This document shows positions 27,507 to 36,459 of a stretch of DNA of 64,000 nt, in pieces. The translations under genes were made by a program, and so were the position numbers. Position 1 is the first letter of the stretch. Each line of letters begins with the position of its first letter. The notes under the pieces were generated by a model. That model worked only from the letters and a program-made list of their open reading frames with translations. It searched no databases and was not told the origin of the DNA. Origin of the DNA: Mycolicibacterium porcinum (GTDB lineage Bacteria; Actinomycetota; Actinomycetes; Mycobacteriales; Mycobacteriaceae); the NCBI GenBank assembly GCA_002086835.1, contig MVIG01000005.1:186001-250000 (forward strand). Direction: 5' to 3'.

Positions 27507-29513
27507 GTGGGTGTGGCGAAGGACCCTTACCTGTGGCTTGAGGACATCACCGGCGACGACGCGCTGGCGTGGGTGCGCGCCCATAACGAGCCGACGATCG
27601 CCGAGTTGAGCGGTGACCGCTTCGAGGCGATGCAATCCGAGGTGCTGGAGATCCTCGACACCGACGCACGGATCCCGTATCCGGGCCGGCGCGGTGAGTA
27701 CCTGTACAACTTCTGGCGCGACGAGGCGAATCCGCGCGGCCTGTGGCGGCGCACCACGCTGGAGAGCTACCGCACCGACGATCCGGACTGGGATGTGATC
27801 CTTGACCTGGACGAGCTGGCCCGCGCCGAGGGCGAGAACTGGGTGTGGTCCGGGCCCGAGGTGATCGAGCCGGATCACACGCTGGCCATGATCAGCCTGT
27901 CCCGGGGCGGCGCCGATGCCACCGTGGTGCGCGAGTTCGACATGCGGACACGGCAATTCGTGCCCGGCGGGTTCGAACTGGCCGAGGCCAAGTCCTCGGT
28001 GTCGTGGGAGGACGAGGACACCCTGCTGGTGTGCACCGACTTCGGCGAAGGGTCGATGACCGAGTCCGGTTATCCGCGGATCGCCAAGCGCTGGCGCCGC
28101 GGCCGGCCGTTGGCCGAGGCCGAGACGGTCTACGAGGCTGAGCCGACGGATGTCCGGGTGATCGCCTCGGTCGACCGGACACCAGGCTTCGAGCACACTC
28201 GGTTGGGCCGTTACACCGACTTCTACCACCGCATCCGGTACGAGCTGCGCGACGGGGAGCTGATCGAACTCAAGGTCCCGACCGACTCGTCGTTGTCGCT
28301 GCACCGCGAGTGGCTGCTGATCTCACTGCGAAGCGACTGGCAGGTGGGTGATGTCACCTACCCGGCCGGCGCGCTGCTCGGCACCAGGTTCGACGATTTC
28401 CTCTCCGGCACTGCCGATCTTGCGATGATCTACGAACCCGACGCGCACAGCAGCCTGTCCAGTGTGCAGTGGACCAGAGACAAGCTGATCCTCATCACGT
28501 TGCGCGATGTCGCCAGCCACGTCGAGGTCGTCACCCCGGGGACGTGGGAGCACCGGGACGCACCGGACATTCCGCCGGCGACGGACACCATCGTCGTCGA
28601 CATCGATCACGAAGGCGACGAGGTCTTCTACAACTCAAGCGGATTCACCACGCCGTCGCGGCTGCTGTACGGCACCGCGGGGGGCCCGCTGGTTGAGGTG
28701 AAGTCGGCACCGGCGTTCTACGACGCCGACGGCATTCGCGTCGAGCAGTTCTTCGCCACCTCCGAGGACGGCACCAAGGTCCCGTATTTCGTGGTCGGGC
28801 GCCGTGACGAACCGAGCCCCACGCACCTCTACGGCTATGGCGGATTCCAGAATTCGTTGACACCCGGCTACATCGGCGGCGCCGGGCGCGCCTGGCTGGC
28901 CCGCGGTGGGACGTACGTGCAGGCCAACATCCGCGGTGGCGGGGAGTACGGCCCGGGCTGGCACAAGCAGGCGATGCGGGAGAACCGCCATCTGGTGTAC
29001 GAGGATTTCGCCGCTGTCGCAGCGGATCTGGTGCGCCGCGGCATCACCACCGTCGAGCAGCTCGGCGCGTCCGGCGGCAGCAACGGCGGGCTGCTGATGG
29101 GCGTCATGCTGACCCACTACCCGGAGCTGTTCGGCGCGTTGGTGTGCAGCGTGCCGCTGCTGGACATGAAGCGTTTCCACCTGCTGTTGGCGGGCGCGTC
29201 GTGGGTGGCCGAGTACGGCAATCCCGACGACCCGGCCGACTGGGAGTTCATGTCGAAGTACTCGCCGTACCAGAACATCTCGGCGACGGCGAAGTACCCG
29301 CCGATCCTGATCACCACCTCGACGCGCGATGACCGGGTGCATCCAGGACACGCCAGGAAGATGACGGCGGCGCTGGAGGCGGCCGGGCATCGGGTGCTGT
29401 ACTACGAGAACATCGAAGGCGGCCACGGCGGGGCGGCCGACAACAAGCAGGCGGCGTTCAAGGCGGCGCTGACCTACGAGTTCCTCTGGCAGACGCTCGG
29501 GGACCGGGCCTAG
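27507..29513 (+). CDS. prolyl oligopeptidase family serine peptidase (Rv0457c-like)
   Basis: A 668-residue S9 family peptidase cutting short proline-containing peptides, probably cytosolic (no signal peptide). The N-terminal beta-propeller begins PYLWLED and YLYNFWRD. The C-terminal alpha/beta-hydrolase domain has the nucleophile in GASGGSNGGLLMG, the Asp in STRDDRVHPGHA and the His in EGGHGG, plus the oxyanion tyrosine region YGYGGF. GTG at 27507 is used; GTG 27513 is equally possible (MAKDPYLWLED). The length matches the M. tuberculosis protein. It is divergent from the DUF779 gene. Confidence 0.9.
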   Translation: MGVAKDPYLWLEDITGDDALAWVRAHNEPTIAELSGDRFEAMQSEVLEILDTDARIPYPGRRGEYLYNFWRDEANPRGLWRRTTLESYRTDDPDWDVILDLDELARAEGENWVWSGPEVIEPDHTLAMISLSRGGADATVVREFDMRTRQFVPGGFELAEAKSSVSWEDEDTLLVCTDFGEGSMTESGYPRIAKRWRRGRPLAEAETVYEAEPTDVRVIASVDRTPGFEHTRLGRYTDFYHRIRYELRDGELIELKVPTDSSLSLHREWLLISLRSDWQVGDVTYPAGALLGTRFDDFLSGTADLAMIYEPDAHSSLSSVQWTRDKLILITLRDVASHVEVVTPGTWEHRDAPDIPPATDTIVVDIDHEGDEVFYNSSGFTTPSRLLYGTAGGPLVEVKSAPAFYDADGIRVEQFFATSEDGTKVPYFVVGRRDEPSPTHLYGYGGFQNSLTPGYIGGAGRAWLARGGTYVQANIRGGGEYGPGWHKQAMRENRHLVYEDFAAVAADLVRRGITTVEQLGASGGSNGGLLMGVMLTHYPELFGALVCSVPLLDMKRFHLLLAGASWVAEYGNPDDPADWEFMSKYSPYQNISATAKYPPILITTSTRDDRVHPGHARKMTAALEAAGHRVLYYENIEGGHGGAADNKQAAFKAALTYEFLWQTLGDRA

Positions 29514-29539
29514 CGACGCGGCGCGGGCTCGGTGTCGGC

Positions 29540-29602
29540 CGTCGCTTTCCACCTCAGGGCTGTTGATCGGCTGTCAGAACCGCCCGGATGTAGGAAACGG
29601 CG
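29540..29602. repeat. intergenic palindrome, CGYCGNTTTCNAC family, copy D
   Basis: Arms 29540-29564 (CGTCGCTTTCCACCTCAGGG...) and 29578-29602 pair at 18 of 25 positions, between convergent genes. Confidence 0.45.
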
Positions 29603-29646
29603 CAGGGCCTAACCGCGCCTGTGGGAACGCGTCCGGAATTGAGCCG

Positions 29647-31149
29647 TCAGACCGCCAGCTCGACCGGCTCTTCGGTGTCCTCGCGCACCGGTTGCCGCTG
29701 TCGTGCGAGCAGTGAATGCGACCGTCCGTAGGCGAGGTACACGACCGCGCCGATCGCCATCCAGATCACGAAGCGCAGCCAGGTCTCGACTTCGAGGTTG
29801 AGCATCAGCCACAGACACGAGCCCGCGGCCAGGATCGGAATCAGCGGAACGAACGGGACGCGGAAGCCGCGCTTCAGATCGGGCCGGGTGAGGCGCAGGA
29901 TCGGGACACCGATCGCCACCAGCACGAACGCCACCAGGGTGCCGATGTTGACCATTCCCGCCAGCGTGCCGAAGTCGACGAACGCTGCGAGTCCCGCGCA
30001 GACCGTGCCGACGATGACCGTGAGCCGCACCGGCGTGCCTCGCTTACCGGTGCGCGCGAGGCCGCGGGGTATCAGGCCGTCGCGGGCCATCGCGAACAGC
30101 ACCCGGGTCTGGCCGAGGAACATCACCATCACGACGGTGGACAGGCCGGCCAGCGCCCCGACCGCGATGATGTTCTTCACCCAGGTGGCGCCGTGGAGGG
30201 CGAACGCCGTTGCCAGGGTGACATTTTCGCCCTGGAGCTGGGTGTAGTGCACCATGCCGGTGAGCACGATCGATACCGCGACGTAGCACACGGTCACGAT
30301 GGCCAGCGAGGCGAAGATGCCGCGTGGGACGTCGCGCTGCGGGTTGCGGGTCTCTTCCGCCGCGGTGGCCACCACGTCGAAGCCGACGAAGGCGAAGAAC
30401 GCGATGCTGGCCGCCGACAGCAGGCCGAGCCAGCCGAAGCTCGTGCCACCGGATCCGGTGAGCCAGGCCAACATCGACTGGTGCACACCGTCGGCCTTGG
30501 CCGACGGCTCGGACGGCGGAATGAACGGTGTCAGGTTGGACGCCTTGAAGTAGGTGGCCCCGACGATCAGGATCAGCAGGATCACCCCGAGCTTGATCGC
30601 CACCGCCACGGCCGACACCCGTGACGACAGCTTGGTTCCGGTCGCGAGCAGGAACCCGACGATCGCGATGATCGCCACCGCACCCCAGTCGAAGGTGACC
30701 GATCCGAGGTGCACAACCGGTGTGAGTCCGCCGAGGACCTCGCCGAGGTATTGCGACCAGCCTTTGGCGACAACGGAAACCGCGAGCGCGAACTCGAGGA
30801 TCAGGTCCCAGCCGATGATCCAGGCGATCGCCTCACCGAACGTGGCGTACGCGAACGTGTAGGCGCTGCCCGCGACGGGGACGGTCGAGGCGAACTCTGC
30901 GTAGCAGAGCGCGGTCAGCCCGCACGCGATCGCCGCCAGAACGAAGGCCAGCGACACCGACGGCCCCGCCATGGTGCCCGCGGTCCGAGCGGTCAGGGTG
31001 AAGATGCCGGCGCCGATGACGACCGCGACCCCGAAAACGGTGAGATCCCGTGCTGTCAGGTCTCTGCGCAGCTTCGAGTCCGGCTCGTCGGTGTCCCGGA
31101 TCGACTGCTCGACCGATTTGGTGCGGAACATCCCGCCGCCGGCCCGCAT
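29647..31149 (-). CDS. APC-family amino acid permease
   Basis: A 500-residue integral membrane transporter with 12 predicted helices. The first helix contains the unwound GAGIFTL motif typical of cationic/neutral amino acid transporters. A conserved region RTKSVEQSIRDTDEPDSKLRRDL precedes it. The ATG at 31149 overlaps the dehydrogenase stop (TGATG), implying coupling; an ATG at 31131 (MFRTKS) is an alternative start. Its link with leucine dehydrogenase, the 2-oxoacid oxidoreductase and Lrp suggests import of a branched-chain or aromatic amino acid for catabolism. The specificity is inference. Confidence 0.88.
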   Translation of the reverse strand: MRAGGGMFRTKSVEQSIRDTDEPDSKLRRDLTARDLTVFGVAVVIGAGIFTLTARTAGTMAGPSVSLAFVLAAIACGLTALCYAEFASTVPVAGSAYTFAYATFGEAIAWIIGWDLILEFALAVSVVAKGWSQYLGEVLGGLTPVVHLGSVTFDWGAVAIIAIVGFLLATGTKLSSRVSAVAVAIKLGVILLILIVGATYFKASNLTPFIPPSEPSAKADGVHQSMLAWLTGSGGTSFGWLGLLSAASIAFFAFVGFDVVATAAEETRNPQRDVPRGIFASLAIVTVCYVAVSIVLTGMVHYTQLQGENVTLATAFALHGATWVKNIIAVGALAGLSTVVMVMFLGQTRVLFAMARDGLIPRGLARTGKRGTPVRLTVIVGTVCAGLAAFVDFGTLAGMVNIGTLVAFVLVAIGVPILRLTRPDLKRGFRVPFVPLIPILAAGSCLWLMLNLEVETWLRFVIWMAIGAVVYLAYGRSHSLLARQRQPVREDTEEPVELAV

Positions 31150-32219
31150 CAGATGGCCCCGTCGAGTCGCCGCTCGGCGAACAGGTTCGCGGCCGCGCCG
31201 GTGCCGATGCCCGCATCGCGGGCCGCGGCGATGATGTCGCGGCACCGGTCGAAGATGCGGGTCACGTCGGCTTCGACGGCAGCTCGGTCCGTACCCTGCA
31301 GTTCGCCGCCGACCTGGATGAGGCCGCCGGCGTTGGCGACGAAGTCGGGTATCCAGGTGATCCCGCGCAGGCCGAGCGTCTGCTCGACATCGGGGGTCGC
31401 GAGTTGGTTGTTGGCCGCACCGCAGATGAGCTTGGCCTCGATGGTTTCGGCGCTCGCCGGGGTCAGGGTGGCGCCGAGGGCACACGGGGCGTAGACGTCG
31501 ACCGGGGCGGTGGCGACCGAGCTCAGCAGCCGGACCGACGGGTGGTCGACCGAGACGCGTTGCAGCGCTGCGTCGTTCACATCGGTCGCACACACCTCCG
31601 CGCCGTCGGCGAGCAGCAGGGCGATCAGTTCGCTACCGACCTTGCCGACGCCCTCGACGCCGACCGTCCGGCCCGCCAACGATGCTGTTCCCCAGACGGA
31701 TTCGGCACCCGCGCGCATGGCATTGAACACGCCGAGCGCGGTCAGACGCGCGCTGTCACCGGATCCGCCCGCGGCGATGCTGCGCCCGGTCACGTGCCGG
31801 GTGTACTTACCGATGACGTCCAGATCGTCGGTGTTGGTGCCGACGTCGCCCGCGGTGACGTAGCGGCCGCCGAGGCCGTTGACGAACCGCGCGTAGGCGG
31901 CGAACAATTCTTCGCTCTTGTCGGTCGCGGGATCGCCGATGATCACGGCCTTGCCGCCGCCGAGGTTCACTCCGGCCGCCGCGGCCTTGTACGACATGCC
32001 CCAGGACAGCCGGAGCACGTCTTCGAGCGCCTCGAATTCGTCGGCGTACGGGTACATCCGGGTGCCGCCGAGGGCCGGGCCCAGTGCGGTCGAGTGGATG
32101 GCGATGATCGCCTTCAGGCCGGATTTGGCGTCCTCGCAGAACACGACCTGCTCATGGGCTCGTGAGCTCAACTCCTGCGATCGGCCGAATACTCCCGACG
32201 CGGTGTGCACAGCGGTCAC
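31149..32219 (-). CDS. Glu/Leu/Phe/Val dehydrogenase, leucine/valine type
   Basis: NAD-dependent oxidative deamination of branched-chain amino acids to 2-oxoacids, 356 residues. Catalytic lysine in GVNLGGGKAVI, the substrate motif GGTRMYPY, and the NAD-binding Rossmann motif GVEGVGKVGSELI with the acidic TDVN after it. The 356-residue length fits leucine or valine dehydrogenases, not glutamate dehydrogenase. GTG 32219 with AAAGGAACC. The leader holds two identical palindromes. It probably feeds 2-oxoacids to the oxidoreductase encoded just upstream. Confidence 0.88.
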   Translation of the reverse strand: MTAVHTASGVFGRSQELSSRAHEQVVFCEDAKSGLKAIIAIHSTALGPALGGTRMYPYADEFEALEDVLRLSWGMSYKAAAAGVNLGGGKAVIIGDPATDKSEELFAAYARFVNGLGGRYVTAGDVGTNTDDLDVIGKYTRHVTGRSIAAGGSGDSARLTALGVFNAMRAGAESVWGTASLAGRTVGVEGVGKVGSELIALLLADGAEVCATDVNDAALQRVSVDHPSVRLLSSVATAPVDVYAPCALGATLTPASAETIEAKLICGAANNQLATPDVEQTLGLRGITWIPDFVANAGGLIQVGGELQGTDRAAVEADVTRIFDRCRDIIAAARDAGIGTGAAANLFAERRLDGAI

Positions 32220-32236
32220 TACGGTTCCTTTCAGAT

Positions 32237-32285
32237 GGCCGCATGTTCGGCGGCATGGGTTGGACTGCCGCATGTTCGGCGGCAG
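32237..32285. promoter_or_regulatory. tandem identical 18-bp palindromic repeats
   Basis: GCCGCATGTTCGGCGGCA occurs at 32238-32255 and 32267-32284. Each copy is a hairpin with arms GCCGC/GCGGC, and the period is 29 bp. They fill the 85-bp gap between the oxidoreductase and dehydrogenase genes. Candidate operator or mRNA structure. Confidence 0.6.
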
Positions 32286-32304
32286 CAGACTCAGCGGTGG
32301 CCGG

Positions 32305-35300
32305 TCAGGCCGTGATGCCGAGGTCGCGCAAACGGGCCCGGTACAGCTCGACGTTGCCGAGCTTGACGTCCTCATAGCCCCGAACCAGGTCGGGCAGTCC
32401 GGCTGCCTCGACGGCCCGGGCGTAGTTGTCGGCGCTCAGCTCGGCAGCCAGCCGGCGCACCATGTCGGTGTACTGGACCAGCAACTCCCGCTCCACTTTC
32501 CGGACGTGGGCATAGCCGAACGGGTCGAACTTGGTGCCGCGCAGCATCTTGCCTTTGGCGAGCAGTTTCAGTGCCACATGCGATTTCGGGCGGAAACCGA
32601 CCTTCTTGCTCCGGCCCATCGCCCGCAGCACCGGCGGATGCAGCCGGTAGGTGAGGTTTTCCCCGCCGGGCACCTGTGCCTGCACGTCGGCCAGGAAGGC
32701 CGGATCGACCAGCAGGCGCGCGACTTCGTACTCGTCCTTGTAGGCGGTGAACTTGTGCAGGCCACGGGCGACGGCCTCGCTGAACGCGGTGCGCTCGGTG
32801 ATCGCCCGTTCCGCCTGCCACACGGTATGGACCGTTTCGACATAGCGCCGGGCCACTTTCGCGTTCTGATAGCGGACCAACTCGCCGGCCCGAAGTTCGA
32901 CCAGCCTGCGGACTTCGCCGTCGAACGTGGTGCCCGCCAGCAGTTCCCGGTCTACGACAACCGGCGCGGGCTGTGGGCGGGCCGCCGACACCGCCGCGGC
33001 GAAGGCCGCCGGATCGGCGACCGCGACGCGACCCCAGCGGAAGGCCGCGACATTGGCCGCGACCGCGACCCCGTTGATGCCGATGGCCTCTTCTATGCTG
33101 GCCTCGGGCAGGCGCAGCCCGCCGTTCTGGAACGCGGCGCCGACGACGAGAAAGTTGGCCGCCGCGGTGTTGCCGAACAGCGCCTGGGCCGCGGCGAGCG
33201 CGTCGAAGTGGGTCAGCGTCCGCGTGCTCGCGGTGAGCCGATCGAGCAACGACTGGGCGTCCGGGTAGGCAACGGACTTGTCGTACACCATGTCCCCGGT
33301 CGGGGTCTGGCTCGTGGAGGCGACGGCGACGGTACGTTCCGGGCTGCCGTAGGACAGGTTCTTGGTGTCGGTCGCGGTCAGCAGGTCGATCGCGATGACG
33401 CAGTCGGCGCTGCCGGGCGTCAGCCGGTTGGAGGGCTCGAGCTCGGTGGTCGAGAACCGCAGGTGCGACACCACCGGCCCGGCTTTCTGGCTCAGCCCGA
33501 TCTGGTCGAGGCTTTCCACCGCGTACCCCGCGCGCAGCGCGGCGGTGGCCAGCACCTGGTTCACCGTCACGATCCCGGTCCCGCCGATCCCGGCCAGCAG
33601 CACGTTCTGGGTGCCCTTGGGCGGGGCGAAGCCCGGGTCGGCCACGCGCGGTGGCTCTGCTGTCGTGCTCCGTCGGGAGGCTTTGCGCCCCTTGGTCTCC
33701 GGTGTGACCTCGACGGTCACGAAGGATGGGCAGTCACCGTCCAGGCAGCTGTAGTCGGTGTTGCAGGAGGTCTGGTCGATGCGGGTCTTGCGCCCGAACT
33801 CGGTGTCGACCGGCTGCACGGACAGGCAGTTCGACTTGGTGCCGCAGTCACCGCAGCCCTCGCAGACCGCCTCGTTGATGACGACGCGGGTGTTGCGGGT
33901 GGGCAGGGTTCCGCGCTTGCGCTGGCGACGCGCGTCGGCGGCGCAGTGCTGGTCGTAGATGAGCACGGTCACGCCAGGGATCTCGCGCAGCAGCTTCTGT
34001 GCTTCGTCGAGCCGGTCGCGGTGCCACAGCAGCGTGCCTTTCGCGAGCGCTTTCCTGTTGTGCCGCTTGGGTTCGTCGGCGCAGACGATGATCTGCTTGA
34101 CGCCTTCTGTGGTGAGCTTGTGGGTGAGCTTCGCGACGCCCAGTCCCCCCTCGACGTCCTGTGCACCGGTCATTGCGACGACCTCGTTGTAGAGCAGCTT
34201 GTAGGTGATGTTCACCCCCGCCGCGACGCAGGCCTGAACCGCGAGTTGCCCGGAGTGGAAGAAGGTGCCGTCGCCGACGTTCTGGAACAGATGCGGGACG
34301 TCGGTGAACGGTGCCTGCCCGATCCACTGGCTGCCCTCGCCGCCCATCTGGGTCAGCCCGACCACCGCGCTGTCAGTGCGGCCGGACATGGTGACCAGGG
34401 TGTGGCAGCCGATACCGCCGCCACCGATCGAGCCGTCGGGGATCGCCGTGGAGCGGTTGTGCGGGCAGCCGCTGCAGAAGTAGGCGGTTCGCTTGGCGGG
34501 CAGCACTTCCAGCGACAGCGGGGGCGGTGGCGTGCGCTTGAGCTCGATCCGATCTCGCAACACCCGGCGCAGCGGGGCCAGCAATCGGCCGGCGGTCAGC
34601 TCGCCGCCGACCGGGAACAGGGGTGCGCCCGTGGCGTCGGACTTGCCGACGATCTGCGGGGCATCGGCTGAGCCGTAGAGGATCTCGCGGATCTGGGTCT
34701 CGATGAAGGCGGTCTTGTCTTCGACCACGATCACCTGGTCGAGTCCGCGGGCGAACTCGAGGACCGAGCGCCGGCCGACGGGGTACGGCATCCCGATGCG
34801 CAGCAGCCGGATTCCGGCCCGGTGCAACGCCGCGTCGTCGACGCCGAGGTCGAGCAGTGTCTGACGCACCGCGTCGAACGTCGTGCCGGTCGCGGCGATG
34901 CCGACCTGCGCCCGCACCGGAGCCACCTCGAGGACGTCAAGGGAGTTCTCGTCGCCGAACGCGCGCACGGTCGCCCAGCGCGGTCCGTAGAGGTCGGCTT
35001 CGGCGAGCAGGCTGTCCGCCGGCGCGGCCATCGGGCGTTGGCGGTAGGTGAACGGCTTTCCGTCCCAGGTGATTTCGGGAACCGTGATCGCGAGGTCGGC
35101 CACATCGGCATCGACCGTCCAGGCGCCGTCGGCGACGTCGGCCACGATCTTCATCGCCACCACACACCCCGACGCGCGTGACATCGCGATCCCCTGCATG
35201 CCCATCGTGATGATCTCTTCGGCGTTGCGCGGGAACAGCACCGGGATGCCGAGGGCGGCGAGGGACCGCTCACTGACCGCGGGCACGGTCGACGACTTCG

Positions 35301-35787
35301 ACGCGGGGTCGTCACCGACGAGCAGCAGGACGCCACCACGCGGGTTGACGCCGTACATGTTGGCGTGCCGCAGCGCGTCGGTGGCGCGGTCGACTCCGGG
35401 CCCCTTGCCGTACCAGACGCCGACCACGCCGTCGTGGGTCGGCGTTCCGGCGGGGAGATCGGTCTGGCTGCCCCAGACCGCTGTGGCTGCGAGCTCTTCG
35501 TTGAACCCGGGAGTGAAGACGATGTCGTGCTCGGTGAGCACACCGGGCATGTCGAGCAGCATCTTGTCCACGCCGCCCAGCGGGCTGCCCTGATAGCCGG
35601 AGACGAAGGTCGCGACGCGGCGCCCGGCGCGGGCGTCTCGGACGTGCTGCTCCACCATCATTCTGGCGATGGCCTGCACCCCGGTGAGGAGTACCGGGCC
35701 TGCGCCGGAGCGATACCGGTCAGCGAGGTCGTACGGCGCGGAGGGTGCCACCACCGCGAGTTCGGATGCGCTCAGAACGCTTGTCAC
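32305..35787 (-). CDS. fused indolepyruvate/2-oxoacid:ferredoxin oxidoreductase
   Basis: A 1160-residue enzyme converting aryl- or branched-chain 2-oxoacids to acyl-CoA with reduction of ferredoxin. The N-terminal pyrimidine/core region contains VSGYQGSPLGGVD and HGVVGVWYGKGPGVDR; the TPP-binding half contains GGEGSQWIGQAPF. A 4Fe-4S-type cysteine cluster lies near residue 640 (CEGCGDCGTKSNC, more Cys at YSCLDGDC). The gamma domain has AGIGGTGIVTV near 729, and a C-terminal DUF6537-like region follows from about 930. GTG 35787 was chosen over an upstream TTG. Position between Lrp and leucine dehydrogenase genes suggests use on amino-acid-derived 2-oxoacids. Confidence 0.9.
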   Translation of the reverse strand: MTSVLSASELAVVAPSAPYDLADRYRSGAGPVLLTGVQAIARMMVEQHVRDARAGRRVATFVSGYQGSPLGGVDKMLLDMPGVLTEHDIVFTPGFNEELAATAVWGSQTDLPAGTPTHDGVVGVWYGKGPGVDRATDALRHANMYGVNPRGGVLLLVGDDPASKSSTVPAVSERSLAALGIPVLFPRNAEEIITMGMQGIAMSRASGCVVAMKIVADVADGAWTVDADVADLAITVPEITWDGKPFTYRQRPMAAPADSLLAEADLYGPRWATVRAFGDENSLDVLEVAPVRAQVGIAATGTTFDAVRQTLLDLGVDDAALHRAGIRLLRIGMPYPVGRRSVLEFARGLDQVIVVEDKTAFIETQIREILYGSADAPQIVGKSDATGAPLFPVGGELTAGRLLAPLRRVLRDRIELKRTPPPPLSLEVLPAKRTAYFCSGCPHNRSTAIPDGSIGGGGIGCHTLVTMSGRTDSAVVGLTQMGGEGSQWIGQAPFTDVPHLFQNVGDGTFFHSGQLAVQACVAAGVNITYKLLYNEVVAMTGAQDVEGGLGVAKLTHKLTTEGVKQIIVCADEPKRHNRKALAKGTLLWHRDRLDEAQKLLREIPGVTVLIYDQHCAADARRQRKRGTLPTRNTRVVINEAVCEGCGDCGTKSNCLSVQPVDTEFGRKTRIDQTSCNTDYSCLDGDCPSFVTVEVTPETKGRKASRRSTTAEPPRVADPGFAPPKGTQNVLLAGIGGTGIVTVNQVLATAALRAGYAVESLDQIGLSQKAGPVVSHLRFSTTELEPSNRLTPGSADCVIAIDLLTATDTKNLSYGSPERTVAVASTSQTPTGDMVYDKSVAYPDAQSLLDRLTASTRTLTHFDALAAAQALFGNTAAANFLVVGAAFQNGGLRLPEASIEEAIGINGVAVAANVAAFRWGRVAVADPAAFAAAVSAARPQPAPVVVDRELLAGTTFDGEVRRLVELRAGELVRYQNAKVARRYVETVHTVWQAERAITERTAFSEAVARGLHKFTAYKDEYEVARLLVDPAFLADVQAQVPGGENLTYRLHPPVLRAMGRSKKVGFRPKSHVALKLLAKGKMLRGTKFDPFGYAHVRKVERELLVQYTDMVRRLAAELSADNYARAVEAAGLPDLVRGYEDVKLGNVELYRARLRDLGITA

Positions 35788-35904
35788 GTCTAACCACCAC
35801 ACCTTCCACAACCCAGATCGTGAGCTGCAAAGCGAGGAACATCTAGCAATCGGTGCAGTGGAATCTGCTCCTGCGGGTGATCTACGTCAACAGTCGACGA
35901 AAAT

Positions 35905-35923
35905 ATTGATCAGATTGCTCAAT
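35905..35923. promoter_or_regulatory. possible Lrp-type operator ATTGA-N9-TCAAT
   Basis: An AT-rich dyad in the 164-bp gap between the Lrp gene stop and the oxidoreductase start, about 120 bp before the latter. The weaker direct repeat GTGAC-N10-GTGAC is adjacent. Confidence 0.35.
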
Positions 35924-35951
35924 TGTGACGTGGCCCACTGTGACCTACGCA

Positions 35952-36434
35952 TCATTTTGTTCGATGCTGCGTCAGCTGCTGCACGAGCGGCAGTGAGCGG
36001 TATTCGACAGGCGTCGCCATCGCCAGCATCGTTTCGGAATGCTTCACCCCGTCGATCCGGTGCACCTGCTGGATGATGTCGAGCAGTTCCTGCTGGGTCT
36101 GAGCGGCGATCCGGACCAGCAGGTCCGCTCGCCCGGTCGTCGCGTGGACCTCGAGTACGTGGGGGTATGCCCGCAACGCCTCGATGATGGCGTCCATCTT
36201 GTTCTGGTCCGTCTCGATACCGACGAAGGCGTGCACCGTGAACCCGAGTTCGGCCAGGTTGATGTTCGGCGGATAGCCGCGGACCACTCCGGATTCCTCC
36301 AGCCGCTTCATCCGGGCCTGCACGGTGTTGCGGGCGACCTTCAGCCGCGACGCCAGTTCGAGGATCGGCAGGCGCGGTTCGGACGCCAGCATGGACAGCA
36401 GCGCGGAATCGAGGGCGTCGAGCTTGATGGCCAT
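35952..36434 (-). CDS. Lrp/AsnC-family transcriptional regulator
   Basis: A 160-residue regulator. The N-terminal HTH is at about 5-50 (LDALDSALLSMLASEPRLPILELASRLKVARNTVQARMKRLEESGVV) and the C-terminal RAM ligand domain contains TTGRADLLVRIAAQ. ATG 36434 gives MAIKLDALDS; upstream in-frame codons overlap the preceding membrane gene and do not fit the family. It probably controls the downstream oxidoreductase, dehydrogenase and permease genes in response to an amino acid; the effector is unknown. Confidence 0.9.
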   Translation of the reverse strand: MAIKLDALDSALLSMLASEPRLPILELASRLKVARNTVQARMKRLEESGVVRGYPPNINLAELGFTVHAFVGIETDQNKMDAIIEALRAYPHVLEVHATTGRADLLVRIAAQTQQELLDIIQQVHRIDGVKHSETMLAMATPVEYRSLPLVQQLTQHRTK

Positions 36435-36459
36435 GGGGCATTGTCCCACCGGCCATGGG

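Noticed and set aside
31918-34671. A 917-codon open frame on the plus strand opposite the ferredoxin oxidoreductase gene
   Set aside because: It mirrors the real gene: high-GC codons create long antisense frames. The product is low-complexity Gly/Arg/Val/Asp-rich sequence with no family motif, while the minus strand encodes a complete enzyme.
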